Origin: VRUE01 sp963703235
GTDB taxonomy: Bacteria; Actinomycetota; Thermoleophilia; Solirubrobacterales; 70-9
Direction: 5' to 3'
Assembly (NCBI GenBank): GCA_963703235.1
Contig: OY969802.1
Span: 1,984,001-2,048,000 of the forward strand
Length of the DNA stretch: 64,000 nucleotides
Positions within the stretch are counted from its first letter, which is position 1. Each line of letters opens with the position of its first letter. The translations under genes were made by a program, and so were the position numbers. The notes beneath the pieces were generated by a model that had not been told where the DNA came from, made no database searches, and was given only the letters and a program-made list of their open reading frames with translations. Below are positions 31,909-41,035 of this stretch, piece by piece.

Positions 31909-33585
31909 CTACGTTTCGCTGCGGACCGGCATCGCCGCCAGCGACGCGCCCACGGCCAGCAGCACCCAGGCGATCGGGTCCTCGAAGAAGCCGGCGTAGG
32001 CCATCGTGTGGACGAGGAGAGCGACGAAGGCGGCGAGGACAGCGAAACGGCCGACCGTTCGATGCAGGGAGAGGTAGGGGGGGTCAGTCCGTGCGCTGGG
32101 TTTTTCGCCTTGCGCGTTGTGTCTCTCGCCGAGGATTCGGTGCGAAAAACGGGACGCCGCGCCCGAACTGACCCCCCCTACCTCTCTTCCCATAGCCCTG
32201 CGCGAGCCGAATAGGCCAGACGCCATCGTCCAGAGGGCCACGATGAGCAGGGTTCCGTAAGCAGCCAAGCCGATCAGCCCCTGCTCCGCGGCTACGGTGA
32301 CCGGTTGGGTGTGGGAGACGGAGACCGGGTCCTTCTTGGTCGCGACGTGTTCTCGATAGGCGCGGGGGAAGGAGCCGGCGCCGTAGCCCCAGACGGGGCG
32401 TTGAGCGAACAGTTCGCCGCCGCCCGAGACAAGGTTGGCGCGCCCTCCCGTGTCGATGTTGATCCGCGAGGGGCTGACCGACGAGTTGCCGCCGGCAAAG
32501 AGGACGACGATCACTCCGGCCACCGCTGCGACGCCAACCGCGCCGAGAGTCCAGCGCAAGCTCCAGCGCAGCGCCGCCAGCACGGCCAGGCCGGCAAGCA
32601 ACGCGGCGAAGCTCGACTGGGAAAAGGTTGGGACGAGGCCAAGCCATAGAACCGCCACGAGCCCCGCGAGCATCGCCAGCGTCCGTCGCTCTTTCGCCCA
32701 CAGCAGGGCCGCCATCGCAATCGTGATCGCCAGCGCCAGGTACCGCCCGTAGATGTTCGGGTCCCAGAAGATCGAGTTGACCCTGAAGTAGGTGTGGAAT
32801 TCGTTCGACCTGATCACCTGGTCATTCCAGAACAGGCTCTTGGTCAGATACTCGATCGAGCCAACGACGACGAACGCGACGGCCTCCGCGGCGACCACCA
32901 GGAACGCCCAAGTCAGCAACCTCCGGTCCCATTTGACGTCACGCAGCAGGGCATACGCCAGCGAAAACGGTACGAAGAAGAAGCAAACGTTCTGCAGCGA
33001 CTTCGAGAAATCAGGCGAGTACAACGTCTGCAGCGCGTACAGGACGACGACCCCGGCCAGAACGTATGGCAGGAGGTTGGGGGGGTCGATCCGTGGGCGG
33101 CGTCCTGTTTTTCGCACCGAATCCTCGGCGAGAGGCGCAAGGCGCAAGGCGAAAAACCCAGCCCACGGATCGGCCCCCCCGCCCTCCTGCCACTCGTCCA
33201 GCGCCCGAGCGAGGACCCCACCGGCGATCACCAGGTAGAGCGGCACCAACAGGTTCGCGGTGTCGCCGCCAGCCTCGATCGGCACTCGAAACGGAAGCGC
33301 AGCGACGATCGCCAGCGGCAGCAGGATCGGCCAGCGGCGAAAGGCGGCTGCCAGAGCGACGCTGACGATGATGGCGGCGGCGGCGAGTGCCGCGAAGCTC
33401 GCCGGCTCCTCGCGCAGGTCGACGATCTGGGGCGAGTGCCACTGATCGCCAAGGATGAGAAGCGGGAAGAGGACCAAGGCCAGCAGCATCGCCGTGGCCC
33501 GCGCTCGACCCGCCGGCAGCAGAATCGCTGCCGCGGCAGCGGACGCTGCGACGATCACGCCTACCGCGGCCAAGACATCGCTCAC
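31909..33585 (-). CDS. O-antigen ligase/polymerase (WaaL/Wzy_C family) interrupted in frame by two palindromic elements
   Basis: This 558-residue polytopic membrane protein starts at GTG 33585. The Wzy_C signature is present: RPVWGYGAGSFPRAYREHVA, then SHTQPVTVAAEQGLIGLAAY. Two hydrophilic insertions (about residues 132-173 and 467-506) are encoded by palindromic DNA elements in opposite orientation: one reads AGFFALRLAPLAEDSVRKTG, the other ASRFSHRILGERHNAQGEKP. Both sit in loops between helices and keep the frame open; without them the protein would be about 478 residues, normal for the family. It probably joins or polymerises lipid-linked repeat units outside the membrane. Confidence 0.88.
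   Translation of the reverse strand: MSDVLAAVGVIVAASAAAAAILLPAGRARATAMLLALVLFPLLILGDQWHSPQIVDLREEPASFAALAAAAIIVSVALAAAFRRWPILLPLAIVAALPFRVPIEAGGDTANLLVPLYLVIAGGVLARALDEWQEGGGADPWAGFFALRLAPLAEDSVRKTGRRPRIDPPNLLPYVLAGVVVLYALQTLYSPDFSKSLQNVCFFFVPFSLAYALLRDVKWDRRLLTWAFLVVAAEAVAFVVVGSIEYLTKSLFWNDQVIRSNEFHTYFRVNSIFWDPNIYGRYLALAITIAMAALLWAKERRTLAMLAGLVAVLWLGLVPTFSQSSFAALLAGLAVLAALRWSLRWTLGAVGVAAVAGVIVVLFAGGNSSVSPSRINIDTGGRANLVSGGGELFAQRPVWGYGAGSFPRAYREHVATKKDPVSVSHTQPVTVAAEQGLIGLAAYGTLLIVALWTMASGLFGSRRAMGREVGGVSSGAASRFSHRILGERHNAQGEKPSARTDPPYLSLHRTVGRFAVLAAFVALLVHTMAYAGFFEDPIAWVLLAVGASLAAMPVRSET
32070..32185 (+). repeat. Palindromic repetitive element, copy B (inside O-antigen ligase gene)
   Basis: The outer arms are perfect over 19 bases (32070-32088 and 32167-32185), G-rich on the left and C-rich on the right. 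Inner conserved blocks are 32095-32115 and 32123-32150, identical to the reverse complement of blocks in copy A. Read on the plus strand it codes for AGFFALRVVSLAEDSVRKTG, matching copy A read on the minus strand. Confidence 0.88.
33068..33191 (-). repeat. Palindromic repetitive element, copy A (inside O-antigen ligase gene)
   Basis: Arms: GGCAGGAGG (33068-33076) with CCTCCTGCC (33183-33191), plus G7/C7 runs and CGATCCGTGGGC with GCCCACGGATCG. Conserved core blocks are 33107-33134 (28 bases) and 33142-33162 (21 bases), identical to copy B in reverse orientation. It lies in frame in the host gene. Confidence 0.88.
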
Positions 33586-33645
33586 CCGACTCGCCCCGAC
33601 TCGGCCGCCGAAATGTCAACCATGGGCGGCCCCTCACCCTCGGCC

Positions 33646-33686
33646 TGTGGCGACTTACCGATCCATGTCATCGGCAAGTCGCCACA
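33646..33686. terminator. Strong hairpin after the FlgD-Ig-like gene
   Basis: TGTGGCGACTTACCGAT (33646-33662) pairs with ATCGGCAAGTCGCCACA (33670-33686) over 17 positions with one mismatch, around a 7-base loop. It follows the stop at 33692 and precedes the O-antigen ligase start. A terminator without a T-run is likely. Confidence 0.65.
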
Positions 33687-33691
33687 CCCCC

Positions 33692-34192
33692 TCATTTCGA
33701 GGCCCCCGCTGGGTCGCAACCCTGCGTCGGCCGGCGCGGGGCCTCGTGCAGGCGCATCACCCCGCCCGGGACCAGGGTGCGGTCCTGGTCGAGCAGCTTG
33801 ACGCGGAGCTTGTAGCGGCCCGGCGGGGCCTTGCCGTCGTTGCGGACGCGGCCGTCCCAGTAGAAGGTGGCGAAGCGGTAGCGCTGCAGATAGGTGTCGC
33901 GGGCGAGGGTGACGACCAGCTTGCCGCCTGGCTTGACGACCTGCACGTGGGCGCGGTCGGAGCGGGTGACCCGGAAGCGGATCCGGACGCGGTCGAGGCG
34001 GCAGTCCCGGTTGGGGGTGAAGCCGCGGGTGCGGGGGCGTTGCGAGTCGGTCTGCGGGACGGGGAGGAAGCTGACCCGGTCGAGCACCAGCGGGTCGCGC
34101 TTCAGCCGCTGCGACCAGGCGAATGCAGCGACGGTGGCGAGGACGAGCAGCGCGAAGACGACAGCGCCGGCGTTAACCCGCCGACGAGGCAT
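33692..34192 (-). CDS. Membrane-anchored protein with a FlgD-Ig/CHU-like beta domain
   Basis: This 166-residue protein starts at ATG 34192. It has an N-terminal helix (AGAVVFALLVLATVAAFAWS), then an extracytoplasmic domain ending FYWDGRVRNDGKAPPGRYKL followed by RVKLLDQDRTL. The WDG..N.G..PPG.Y pattern is typical of FlgD-Ig-like folds. The start lies within the 3' end of the LytR_C gene (20-base overlap), so the two are coupled. The role is unknown; envelope structure is likely. Confidence 0.7.
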   Translation of the reverse strand: MPRRRVNAGAVVFALLVLATVAAFAWSQRLKRDPLVLDRVSFLPVPQTDSQRPRTRGFTPNRDCRLDRVRIRFRVTRSDRAHVQVVKPGGKLVVTLARDTYLQRYRFATFYWDGRVRNDGKAPPGRYKLRVKLLDQDRTLVPGGVMRLHEAPRRPTQGCDPAGASK

Positions 34193-34964
34193 TGTCCTCG
34201 CCGACCACGACCGAGACGGACGCCCCGGCCGAGACCGCGGCGATGTCCGAGGTCATCGAGCGCACCTGCGAGATCCCCAGGGTGCGGGCGACCTTGTGGG
34301 CCTCGCGACCGCTGCCCGGCTCGAACATGACGACGCTGTCGGCGAAGCTGGAGCTGCTGTTGGTGACGGCGCCGAGCTGGAAGCCCTCGCTCTCGACCAT
34401 GTCGCCATAGGTCGCGGCCAGCCCCGGCACCGCCGTCCCGTTCAGCACCGTGACCTCGATCTCGTTCGGCTTCATCGCCGCAGCGGCCTTCTTGCCGCCC
34501 TCGCCGACGTTCCCGTCGTCGCCGCCGAATCCCTCCAGCGCGGCGTAGGCGACCCCGGCGCCGACGACCAGGAAGACGGCGAAAAGGGCCGCCAGGTAGC
34601 GCGGCTCCCCCAGCCGTCCTCTGCTCAGCCGCGCCCCGCCTGCGCCGAAGCGCTCGCGCAGCCGTTCGCTGCGGGTCAGTTCGGGCAGCCCCGCCTCGCG
34701 CCGCTCGCGGCGATGCTCGCGCAGGTCGGCGGCGCGCTGCTCCGCCTCACGTGCCTCGTCCAGCTTGCGCATCTCCTCGGCCCGTTCGGCGGCCGCTGCC
34801 GAGGTCGTCTCCTTGCGCTCGGTGTCGCGCTCCGGCGCCGAGCCGGCCCACTCGCGCAGGCGGCGGATGTCGCGGCCCTGGGTGAACGAGAGCAGCGCAA
34901 GCAGGGCAAGGCCCAGGAACGCAACCAAGCCCGCGAAGGCCCCGATTTCCTTGATCAGCTCCAA
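34173..34964 (-). CDS. LytR C-terminal-domain protein
   Basis: About 263 residues; the first in-frame start is TTG 34964 (MELIKEIGAFAGLV), and a later start is possible. One helix lies near the N-terminus, then a highly charged coiled-coil-like region (ERAEEMRKLDEAREAEQRAA), a second helix (LAALFAVFLVVGAGVAYAAL) and a LytR_C domain (IEVTVLNGTAVPGLAATYGD, then GREAHKVARTLGISQVRSMT). LytR_C domains accompany LCP ligases that attach polymers to peptidoglycan, but the LCP catalytic domain is absent here. Confidence 0.8.
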   Translation of the reverse strand: MELIKEIGAFAGLVAFLGLALLALLSFTQGRDIRRLREWAGSAPERDTERKETTSAAAAERAEEMRKLDEAREAEQRAADLREHRRERREAGLPELTRSERLRERFGAGGARLSRGRLGEPRYLAALFAVFLVVGAGVAYAALEGFGGDDGNVGEGGKKAAAAMKPNEIEVTVLNGTAVPGLAATYGDMVESEGFQLGAVTNSSSSFADSVVMFEPGSGREAHKVARTLGISQVRSMTSDIAAVSAGASVSVVVGEDNASSAG

Positions 34965-34982
34965 GGGATTGGCTGCGAGAGG

Positions 34983-36872
34983 CTATCCGTCGAAGCCGAC
35001 CGCCGCCGTTTCCCCACCGGGTGAGGCGATCATGTCGACCACTCGCTGCGCCAGATTCGCCTCGTCGCCCGCCATCACCAGGTGCTCGAGCGAGTTCAGC
35101 GTCGACTCCACCCACTCCGGCTCCAGCGGCGCCTCGCGCAGCGCCCGGTGGATCCGTTTGGCCGCCGTCGGCTGCAGGCTCTCGGCGGAGCCGACCAGCT
35201 CCTCGTGAAGCTTCTCGCCCGGGCGCGGCGAGGTGAACTCGATCGCGATCTCGGCCCCCGGCTCGTAACCCGCCAGCCGGATCATGTTCTCCGCCAGGTC
35301 GACGATCTTCACCGGCTCGCCCATGTCGAGGACGAAGACCTCGCCCTTGCCGGCGCCGATGTCGCCGGCCCGGATCACCAGCTGCACGGCCTCGGGGATG
35401 GTCATGAAGTAGCGGCTCATCTCCGGGTGGGTGACGGTGACCGGCCCGCCGCGCTCGATCTGGCCGCGGAAGATCGGCACGACGCTGCCGGAGGAGGCGA
35501 GGACGTTGCCGAAGCGGACGCTGGCGAAGCGGGTGCCGGGATGCTTGTGCCCGGCGGTCTCGACGATCCACTCGGCCATCGCCTTCGAGGCGCCCATCAC
35601 CGTCTTCGGGTTGACCGCCTTGTCGGTGGAGACGAGGACGAAGCGCTCGACCCCGGAGGCGGCGGCGGTGTCGGCGGTGATCCGGGTCGCAATCGCGTTG
35701 TTGCGGACCGCCTCCAGCGGATTGGCCTCCATCAGCGGCACGTGCTTGTAGGCGGCGGCGTGGAAGACGACGCTCGGCTTGAAACGCTGCATCGTCTCCA
35801 GCATCCGGTGCGGCTCCTTGCAGTCGGCCAGCACCGACTCGACGCTGCTGAAGTGGCGCTCCTCGACCATCTCCCGCTCGATCTCGAAGAGGTTGTCCTC
35901 GGCGTGGTCGAGCATCACCAGCAGCCGTGGCCCGACGCGGGCGATCTGGCGGCAGAGCTCGGAGCCGATCGAGCCGCCGGCGCCGGTTACGAGGACGATG
36001 CGGTCGCGCAGGTAGGCGCCGACCCGGTCCAGCTCGACGACGATCGGGTCGCGGCCGAGCACGTCCTCGACCTGGACGTCGCGCAGCTGCTTGTTGAGCT
36101 GGACGCCGCCGCGCAGCAGCTCGAACACGGTCGGCAGGGTGCGGACGCGGATCTCGCGCTCGCGGCAGGCGGTGACGACCTTGGCGCGCAGCGTCCCCGG
36201 CGCCGAGGGGATCGCGATCACGACCTCGTCCGGCTCGGTCTCGTCGAGGATCGTCTCGATCTTCGACGTCGTCCCCAGCACCTTCAGGCCCAGCATCCGC
36301 ATCCCCTGCTTGCGGGCGTCGTCGTCGACGAAGCCGATCGCGGTGGCGCCGAGGTTGGGGTTGAGCTGCAGCTCGCGGACGACCATCTGGCCGCCGGAGC
36401 CGGCGCCGATCACCAGCACCTCGTGCTTGGGCAGGCGGTGGCCGTGGGAGGGCCGCTCGACGATCAGCCGCACCGCGAGGCGGGCGCCGGCGATCAAGAG
36501 CAGGGTGAGGACGAAGTCCATCACCGCGACCGAGCGCGGCAGGTCGGGGCCGAACGGCTGCAGGACGGTGAAGAGGACGACGAGGAGCGCGCTGGCGACG
36601 GCGACGGCGCGGACGATCGTAAGGAAGTCGCGGCCGCTGACATAGCGCCACCACTTCTGGTAGAGCCCGAAGGCGGCGAAGACCGCGACCTTGCCGAGCG
36701 CGACGAAGCCGACGGCCTGGGCGAACATGGTCTCGTAGCGCGGCGGCATCCCGCCCCGTGCGTCGAGGAAGCGCAGACGGAAGGCCAGGTAGAAGGCGAG
36801 CGCCACGAGCAGCGCGTCGGCCGCCACCTGGAGGACCCGATTGCGGTAGACAGGGTGGTTCAACCGGTGCAT
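34983..36872 (-). CDS. Membrane nucleotide-sugar 4,6-dehydratase (CapD/PglF/WbpM family)
   Basis: This 629-residue protein starts at ATG 36872. It has four N-terminal helices, then a CoA-binding-like Rossmann domain (VLVIGAGSGGQMVVRELQLN, about residue 152), then the extended-SDR domain (IVLVTGAGGSIGSELCRQIA, about 293) with VFHAAAYKHVPLME and STDKAVNPKTVMGASKAMAE, which holds the Ser/Thr-Met-Lys catalytic set of WbpM-type enzymes. It converts UDP-GlcNAc-type sugars to 4-keto-6-deoxy forms for surface glycans. The length is normal for the family. Confidence 0.93.
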   Translation of the reverse strand: MHRLNHPVYRNRVLQVAADALLVALAFYLAFRLRFLDARGGMPPRYETMFAQAVGFVALGKVAVFAAFGLYQKWWRYVSGRDFLTIVRAVAVASALLVVLFTVLQPFGPDLPRSVAVMDFVLTLLLIAGARLAVRLIVERPSHGHRLPKHEVLVIGAGSGGQMVVRELQLNPNLGATAIGFVDDDARKQGMRMLGLKVLGTTSKIETILDETEPDEVVIAIPSAPGTLRAKVVTACREREIRVRTLPTVFELLRGGVQLNKQLRDVQVEDVLGRDPIVVELDRVGAYLRDRIVLVTGAGGSIGSELCRQIARVGPRLLVMLDHAEDNLFEIEREMVEERHFSSVESVLADCKEPHRMLETMQRFKPSVVFHAAAYKHVPLMEANPLEAVRNNAIATRITADTAAASGVERFVLVSTDKAVNPKTVMGASKAMAEWIVETAGHKHPGTRFASVRFGNVLASSGSVVPIFRGQIERGGPVTVTHPEMSRYFMTIPEAVQLVIRAGDIGAGKGEVFVLDMGEPVKIVDLAENMIRLAGYEPGAEIAIEFTSPRPGEKLHEELVGSAESLQPTAAKRIHRALREAPLEPEWVESTLNSLEHLVMAGDEANLAQRVVDMIASPGGETAAVGFDG

Positions 36873-36910
36873 GGAGGCCGCCCGAGTTTAGTTCCTGGCG
36901 TCCCGATCCC

Positions 36911-36916
36911 TACAAT
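36911..36916 (+). promoter_or_regulatory. -10 element of the dedA-uppP transcript
   Basis: TACAAT lies 14 bases before the ATG at 36931. A weak -35 (TTTAGT, about 36887-36892) is about 18 bases upstream. Confidence 0.4.
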
Positions 36917-36930
36917 CCGCCGCTCTTCGC

Positions 36931-37635
36931 ATGCTCCTGCTCGCCAGCGTCACCGACTTCTTCCTCGACCCGATCGTCAACGCGGGGACCGACTTCATCA
37001 GCTCGACCGGGCTGCCGGCGGTCTTCATATTGATGGCGCTCGAGTCCGCCTGCCTGCCGGTGCCGAGCGAGGCGATCATGCTCTTCGCCGGCTCCAGCGT
37101 CGCCGCCGGCGAGCTCACGATGTTCGGCATCGTCGTCGCCGGCGTGCTCGGCAACCTGGTCGGCTCCTGGGCCGCCTACGCGGTCGGCTACTACGCCCGC
37201 CTCGATCTGCTCGAGAAGAACCGGCTGATCCACCTGCCGCCCAAGTACCTGAAATGGGCCGACGACTGGTTCGAGCGCTACGGCGACGCGACCGTCTTCT
37301 TCACCCGCATGCTGCCGATCATCCGCACCTTCATCTCGCTGCCGGCCGGCGTCGCCAAGATGCCGTTCTGGCGCTTCACCGTGCTGACCCTGCTCGGCTG
37401 CATCCCCTGGGTGCTGATGCTGGGGCTGATCGGCGAGGCGGTCGGCGAGAACTGGGAGGAGTGGCGCGACCACCTGCACTACCTCGACTACGCCGTCGTC
37501 GCCGCGGTGCTCGGCGGGGCTATCTGGCTCGTGATTCGCCGTTACCGCGGTGGCGGGCCGGGGGCGAAGCCGGAGACTGCAGGCGAGGACCGCGGCGCCC
37601 CAGGCGAGGCGGCGTCGTCGAGCAGCGGCGCTTGA
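36931..37635 (+). CDS. DedA-family membrane protein
   Basis: This 234-residue protein starts at ATG 36931. The DedA/SNARE-associated motifs are present: ALESACLPVPSEAIMLFAGS, then VLGNLVGSWAAYAVGYYARL and FFTRMLPIIRTFISLPAGVA, with the conserved Arg residues. DedA proteins of the UptA/DedA type recycle lipid carriers (undecaprenyl phosphate) or phospholipids across the membrane. The stop overlaps the TTG start of uppP, so both carrier-recycling functions are coupled. Confidence 0.9.
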   Translation: MLLLASVTDFFLDPIVNAGTDFISSTGLPAVFILMALESACLPVPSEAIMLFAGSSVAAGELTMFGIVVAGVLGNLVGSWAAYAVGYYARLDLLEKNRLIHLPPKYLKWADDWFERYGDATVFFTRMLPIIRTFISLPAGVAKMPFWRFTVLTLLGCIPWVLMLGLIGEAVGENWEEWRDHLHYLDYAVVAAVLGGAIWLVIRRYRGGGPGAKPETAGEDRGAPGEAASSSSGA

Positions 37636-38441
37636 GCGAAGCCGCCGACGGCAGGATCCCGACCGCCCGCGCGTTGGCGCTGGGGTTCGTCCAGGGCCCG
37701 GCCGAGCTGCTGCCGGTCTCCAGCTCGGCCCACATCGTGCTGCTGCCGTGGCTGGCGGGCTGGGACTGGGAGCGCCTCGACCCCGAGGTGCGCAAGAGCT
37801 TCGAGGTGGCGCTGCACGCGGGCGCCGCGGCGGCGCTGCTGATCGGCCAGCGGCAGACCATCGCCGAGGAGCTGCGCTCCTTCGACGGGCGCCGCGCGCT
37901 CGTGCTCGGCCTCTCCTTCCTGCCGGCGGCCGTCGTCGGCTACACGCTGGAGCGACCGATCGAGCAGCGACTGGGCGGCCCGAAGGCGACCGCGATCGGC
38001 CTCCTGGCCGGCGCCGCAGCGATGCTCGTGGCCGACACGCGGCCGCAGCGCCGCGGTCGCGGCGACGCCACCGCCGCCGACGGCCTGGCGCTCGGCGTCG
38101 CCCAAGCGGCGGCCCTGGCCCCCGGCGTCTCCCGCAACGGCGTCACCCTGGCGGCGGCGCGCTGGCGCCGCTTCTCACGCGACCAGTCCAACCTCCTCTC
38201 GCGCACGATCGCCCTGCCGATCATCGTCGGCGCAACGATCCTCAAGGGCGTCCGCCTGCGCCGCCGCGGCGCTTCGCCGCAGCTGCGCCGTTCGATGGCG
38301 ATCGGCGCCACCGCCTCCTTCGCCTCGACCCTCGCCTCGCAGCGCCTGATCCGCCTGGTCGAGCGCGACCGGGCGCTCTGGCCGTACGCTGCCTACCGGG
38401 CCGGCCTTGCGGCGCTCGTTTTGCGCAAACTGAGCCGGTAG
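37632..38441 (+). CDS. uppP: Undecaprenyl-diphosphatase (BacA/UppP family)
   Basis: About 269 residues, TTG start at 37632 overlapping the dedA stop (TTGA). The two family signatures are present: GFVQGPAELLPVSSSAHIVL near the start and LAPGVSRNGVTLAAARWRRF in the second half (family: PGxSRSG; here Ser is replaced by Asn). It dephosphorylates undecaprenyl diphosphate to regenerate the carrier lipid, matching the polysaccharide genes alongside. The much longer open frame upstream is antisense to the dehydratase gene and is not real. Confidence 0.88.
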   Translation: MSEAADGRIPTARALALGFVQGPAELLPVSSSAHIVLLPWLAGWDWERLDPEVRKSFEVALHAGAAAALLIGQRQTIAEELRSFDGRRALVLGLSFLPAAVVGYTLERPIEQRLGGPKATAIGLLAGAAAMLVADTRPQRRGRGDATAADGLALGVAQAAALAPGVSRNGVTLAAARWRRFSRDQSNLLSRTIALPIIVGATILKGVRLRRRGASPQLRRSMAIGATASFASTLASQRLIRLVERDRALWPYAAYRAGLAALVLRKLSR

Positions 38442-38513
38442 CCAAATCCAAAATTTGGATGAATTTGGAATTGATTTGGATTTCCCTGCAAAGCTGCTGA
38501 AAGAATCGCCGGC
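38442..38513. other. AT-rich spacer with TTTGGA repeats before purM
   Basis: This spacer is strikingly AT-rich for this genome. It holds the interrupted palindrome ATCCAAA-A-TTTGGAT (38446-38460) and three TTTGGA words about 10-11 bases apart. It may hold the purM promoter or the uppP terminator. Confidence 0.4.
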
Positions 38514-39517
<1,004 letters not shown>

Positions 39518-39521
<4 letters not shown>

Positions 39522-41029
39522 CTGCCCGCCCCTCCAGCTCGATGATCGGCACGGTGCTCTCCGGCCGCTACCGGCTGGAGGCGAAGCTCGGCAGCGGCGG
39601 CATGTCGACCGTCTACCTGGCCCGCGACGAGACGCTCGACCGGCCGGTCGCGGTCAAGGTCATGCACCGGGAGATGTCCGAGCAGGAGGACCAGCTGCAG
39701 CGCTTCCGCCAGGAGGCGCGTGCGGTCGCCAAGCTCTCCCACCCCAACGTCGTCTCGGTGATCGACGCCGGCGAGGACGGCGGCCATCCCTACATCGTCT
39801 TCGAGTACGTCAAGGGGGAGACGCTGAAGCAGCGGATCGGCCGCGTCGGCGCCCTCGACACGCAGGAGGCGATCGCCTACGCGATCGAGGTGGCGCGCGG
39901 GCTCGGCGTCGCCCACGGCCGCAACATGGTCCACCGCGACATCAAGCCGCAGAACGTCCTGATCGACGACGAGGGTCGGGCCAAGCTGACCGACTTCGGC
40001 ATCTCGCGGCAGCTCGAACAGGCTGGCGTAACGGCAACCGGCCGCGTCCTCGGCACCACCGACTACGTCGCCCCCGAGCAGGCGATGGGCCACGCGGTCG
40101 ACCCGCGCTCCGACGTCTACTCGCTCGGCGTCGTCCTCTACGAGATGCTGGTCGGCCAGGTTCCGTTCCATGCCGACAGCCAGGTCGGGGTGGCGATGAA
40201 ACACGTCAACGAGGAGCTGCCGGACGTTCAACGGCGACGCCCGGAGGCCTCGGCCGCCGTCGCCCTGGTGGTCGAGCGGGCGACCGCCAAGAACCCGGCC
40301 GAGCGCTACCAGACGATCGGCGAGATGATCGACGACCTGGAGACGGCGCTGGAGGTGGAGGCGGCACGGGCCGGCTCGACCACTGGCGAGGCGACCAGCG
40401 TGCTCGACGCGGTGCCGCCACCGCAGCGCAAGCTCTCGGACCGCGCTCGCTGGTCCTGGGCGGCGATCGTCGCCCTGCTGCTGGTGGCTGGCGCAGCCCT
40501 GCTGGCGGTGCAGCTGATCTCCAGCGGGATCGGCGGCGGCGGCGCCAACGAGGGCAAGGGGTCCCCGGTGGCGATCTCCTCGGCAACCGACTACGACCCG
40601 CAGGGCGACGGTGAAGAGGTCGGCAGCAAGGTCGGGCTGGTGGCCGACGGCGATCCGACCGGCACCGCCTGGGAAAGCGAGCACTACGACTCCGAGACCT
40701 TCGAAGGGACGAAGACCGGCCCCAATCCCGGGGTCGGCGTCTACGTGACCGCGGCCTCCCCGGCAACTCCGACGAGGATGATCGTGCAGTCGCCGACCCC
40801 GGGCTGGGACGCCGAGGTCTACGCCGCCCCGGCCGGGCCGCCGTCCGACCTCTCCGGCTGGGGCGAACCGGTCGGCGAAGCGGCGGAAGCCTCGACCGAC
40901 CAGGAGATCGCGCTGAAGGTCCCCCAGCCCTCGACCTACTTCCTGCTCTGGTTCACCGAGGCCTCCGAAGCCCGCGACCAGCCCGGCCGCTACCAGGTCG
41001 AGATCAGCGACGTCAAGCTGCTCGACTAA
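39518..41029 (+). CDS. Transmembrane Ser/Thr protein kinase with discoidin-like ectodomain
   Basis: This 503-residue protein starts at ATG 39518. Kinase domain: glycine loop LGSGGMSTVY, Lys47 (VAVKVM), HRDIKPQN (139-146) and DFG at 159-161, then APEQ. A transmembrane helix follows near 311-332 (WAAIVALLLVAGAALLAVQL). The extracellular part (SSATDYDPQGDGEEVGSKVG, then DGDPTGTAWESEHY) resembles an F5/8-type carbohydrate-binding domain, so it may sense envelope polysaccharide. It has no PASTA repeats, unlike PknB in this window. Confidence 0.9.
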
Positions 41030-41035
41030 CCCCGC

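Noticed and set aside
35082..37631. Long upstream extension of the uppP frame
   Set aside because: Antisense to the CapD/WbpM dehydratase and overlapping dedA; the conserved UppP sequence begins only at the TTG at 37632.
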